A stretch of 18,803 nucleotides of DNA from an uncultured Blautia sp. (GTDB lineage: Bacteria; Bacillota; Clostridia; Lachnospirales; Lachnospiraceae). Numbering within the stretch: the stretch's first letter is position 1; each line of letters starts with the position of its first letter. The notes beneath the pieces are model-generated. The model saw only the letters and a program-made list of their open reading frames with translations. It made no database searches and was not told the DNA's origin. Of this stretch, positions 17,801 to 18,803 are shown one piece after another. A program made the position numbers and the translations under genes. The DNA is taken from NCBI GenBank assembly GCA_900551715.1, contig URXG01000048.1:1-18803 (forward strand). The letters run 5' to 3'.

Positions 17801-17902
17801 TTCCATCTCATTTCTGTAACAGATATGGTCAGAATGAGCTTCTATTCTTCCATCCTTAAAATATGTAGGATCTTTAACCATTGAATAATTAAAAGATTTC
17901 AT
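14858..17902 (-). CDS. lacZ: GH2 beta-galactosidase (LacZ type)
   Basis: A 1014-residue LacZ-type enzyme with the five-domain GH2 layout: N-terminal sugar-binding jelly roll (for example SFQGAESGIVLWLNGQFVGY), Ig-like domain, TIM barrel, second Ig-like domain and the C-terminal Bgal_small_N domain (PNFWRAPTDND). The acid/base is E453 in CGNES and the nucleophile is E520 in CCEYTHAMGN. It hydrolyses lactose and related beta-galactosides in the cytoplasm, as there is no signal peptide. The start is ATG 17902, with AGGAGG at 17916-17911 and an 8-base gap; a TTG directly before it is less likely. A terminator-like hairpin is just upstream. The last codon is next to the GH42 ribosome binding site. 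Confidence 0.97.
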   Translation of the reverse strand: MKSFNYSMVKDPTYFKDGRIEAHSDHICYRNEMEAAEKETSFRHSLNGIWKFHYARNYGSTVQGFENTDYSCRDWDDIRVPAHIQMEGYDAPQYANVQYPWEGHEDIHPGEIPEHFNPVASYVKYFEVPETMQGKRLFISFQGAESGIVLWLNGQFVGYSEDSFTPSEFELTEYVKEGENKLAAQVFKWTASSWCEDQDFFRFSGIYRDVYLYTVPEVHVYDLQIRAIPTEDLTEAALEIRTNTWGKGKAKIVLTKSGTEVFNEEKPLDGEEIYSWTIKNPVLWSAEDPQLYDLTIEVYDEAGNLQEVIPQKVGFRRFEMKDGIMTLNGKRIVFKGVNRHEFSSISGRNVSEAELRKDLMIMKQNNINSIRTCHYPDASLIYELCDEYGIYMIDETNLESHGSWDVAEFTKDYTYVVPHDKPEWLDMMLDRANSMYQRDKNHPAILIWSCGNESFGGKDIYEMSQFFHEKDSTRLVHYEGLCHDRRYNDTSDMESQMYPSVEAIKDFLAKDDSKPFICCEYTHAMGNSCGAMHKYTDLTDTEPKYQGGFIWDYIDQSIYKKDRYGREFQAYGGDFGERPTDYNFSGNGIAYGGNRDASPKMQEVKFNYQNITAEVTADTVKVINKNLFVNTDIYQCKVTVARDGKVIKKAFMETAVAPLSEETYALPLGKEEKSGEYTVTVSFHLKEDKVWAKAGHEVAFGQYVYKVKEEQKICQDPLTVIRSTHNIGVRGAHFEVLFSVLNGGLVSYKYAGKEMIEAIPKPNFWRAPTDNDCGNLMGMRYGQWKIASMYLSHKDFRQGPYGPGNTPEVEEKEHSVKVTYTYLLPATPLAECKLAYEVYGDGRVKTTLTYDPVKELGDMPEFGVIFKFNADYDHVEWYGLGSAETYADRKKGAKLGIYENMVKDNIARYMVPQECGAKEEVRWAKVTDRKGRGMLFEMDENNGPMMFSALPYTPHEMENAMHPYELPEVHYTVVRVAKEQMGVGGDDSWGARTHEEYLLKTDKKMEFSFVFKGL

Positions 17903-17925
17903 CAAATCTTCCTCCTGTATTTTGT

Positions 17926-17957
17926 AAAAAAAGGATGCCGCACAGCAGCATCCTTTT
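17926..17957 (-). terminator. Terminator-like hairpin between the permease gene and lacZ
   Basis: AAAAGGATGC (17929-17938) pairs with GCATCCTTTT (17948-17957) over 10 bp with a 9-base loop. On the minus strand seven U follow (17932-17926). It begins 10 bases after the permease stop and ends only 9 bases before the lacZ AGGAGG, so no promoter fits between it and lacZ. It may act as a partial terminator or a stabilising 3' hairpin. Confidence 0.8.
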
Positions 17958-17967
17958 AAATTAAATC

Positions 17968-18795
17968 TTACTTAACTGCACCGGTAATACCTTCTGCAAA
18001 CTGTTTCTGTAATACGAAGAATACAACCATTGTAGGAATGGAGCAGAACAGTACGCCGCACATCAGCTCACCGTAATCTGTAACATAACCTGTGATCAGG
18101 TTGGCAATCAGCATAGGCATTGTGATGGCATTGTTATCTGTCATGATTACCTTCGGCCACAGATAGGAGTTCCATGCATTCATGAAGGTGATAACTGCAG
18201 CTGCTGCATAAGTGGATTTCATAGTAGGAATGAACATCTGGAAGAAGATTCTTACTTCACTTAATCCATCAATACGGGCTGCCTCAATAATATCAACCGG
18301 GAATGATCTGGCATTCTGACGGAACATCATGATCATAAAAGGTGTGGAAATAATCGGAAGGATAAAACCAACTGCAGTATTCAAAAGTCCTGCTTTGGAA
18401 AACATCTTGAATAACGGAACCATGGTAGCAACCTGCGGTACCATCATAGCAAGAAGCAAAACTGAGAACAGTCTGTCTTTGCCCTTGTCATGATAAACTT
18501 CAAATCCATAACCTGCAATAGAACAGATCAGCAGACAGATCACCGTTGTGAGGATCGCATAGAAAAAGGAGTTTCCAAGTGCTCTCCAGAGAGGCTGTTC
18601 AGCTGTCAGCTTGTTGAAGTTGTTCATAAAGTAAGACCCTGGCAGCAATTTACCTCTGGATACATCTGTGGAGGAGTTAGTTGCTGCTGAGATCATCCAG
18701 TATAACGGGAATACCGAAATGAATGACACGATGATCAGAAAAATATATGTAGGAATCAATCTTCTCTGAATTGCTGATTTGTTTTTCTTAGTCAC
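17968..18795 (-). CDS. ABC sugar transporter permease, MalG/LacG type
   Basis: A 275-residue inner-membrane permease with about six membrane segments, the usual size for the carbohydrate CUT1 group. The EAA loop EAARIDGLSEVRIFF that docks the ATPase is present at about 165-180, followed by the typical FIPTMKSTYAAAA segment. The start is GTG at 18795, which gives a Lys/Arg-rich cytoplasmic tail before the first helix; the upstream ribosome binding site is partly outside the window. A TGA on the same strand at 18803-18801 could be the stop of a preceding gene, where a MalF-type permease and a binding protein would be expected. With lacZ and the GH42 gene downstream, the likely cargo is a beta-galactoside such as lactose or galacto-oligosaccharide, inferred from context. 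Confidence 0.93.
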   Translation of the reverse strand: MTKKNKSAIQRRLIPTYIFLIIVSFISVFPLYWMISAATNSSTDVSRGKLLPGSYFMNNFNKLTAEQPLWRALGNSFFYAILTTVICLLICSIAGYGFEVYHDKGKDRLFSVLLLAMMVPQVATMVPLFKMFSKAGLLNTAVGFILPIISTPFMIMMFRQNARSFPVDIIEAARIDGLSEVRIFFQMFIPTMKSTYAAAAVITFMNAWNSYLWPKVIMTDNNAITMPMLIANLITGYVTDYGELMCGVLFCSIPTMVVFFVLQKQFAEGITGAVK

Positions 18796-18803
18796 GTGTA
18801 TCA

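Overview
The window looks like chromosomal DNA from a gut Firmicute of the Lachnospiraceae, with Blautia or a close relative as my best guess. The reasons are the strong AGGAGG-type ribosome binding sites, the moderately AT-rich composition (judged by eye, not computed), BspA-type leucine-rich and Big_2 surface proteins, and a GH2 plus GH42 beta-galactosidase locus fed by an ABC sugar permease. There are no tRNAs, rRNAs, insertion sequences or CRISPR arrays, and apart from the MATE transporter every gene is on the minus strand.

Left edge (1-1181): the N-terminal 210 residues of an acidic secreted protein that resembles transcobalamin/DUF4430-type domains. A cobalamin riboswitch lies in its leader (about 760-936, minus strand), behind a good promoter (986-1015). 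A divergent promoter drives a MATE exporter (1182-2567, plus).

Middle (2539-7561): a tightly packed minus-strand cluster sbcD - sbcC - unknown 314-residue gene. Its last gene overlaps the MATE gene tail to tail by 29 bases. The MATE terminator (2744-2779) is an 11-bp perfect stem with a T7 tract, and it lies inside the coding sequence of the 314-residue gene on the opposite strand.

Cell-surface block (7593-12697): a 1465-residue secreted protein has an acidic linker, leucine-rich repeats, a large unassigned helical region, a beta domain and two Big_2 domains. Upstream of it is a 209-residue secreted protein with an EF-hand-like motif. A near-perfect hairpin separates them and leaves almost no room for a second promoter. 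sbcD follows the 1465-residue gene after 31 bases with no visible terminator.

Right part (12820-18795): a lactose/galactoside operon, read permease - GH2 beta-galactosidase - GH42 beta-galactosidase. A terminator-like hairpin with a U7 tract sits directly before the lacZ ribosome binding site, which suggests graded expression of transporter and enzymes. Both galactosidases lack signal peptides, so hydrolysis is probably cytoplasmic after import. The rest of the ABC importer probably lies beyond the right edge.

No single new multi-gene system stands out. The points most worth testing are the riboswitch-controlled transcobalamin-like surface protein, the antisense terminator embedded in a coding region, the unknown gene attached to sbcDC, and the two inter-gene hairpins.
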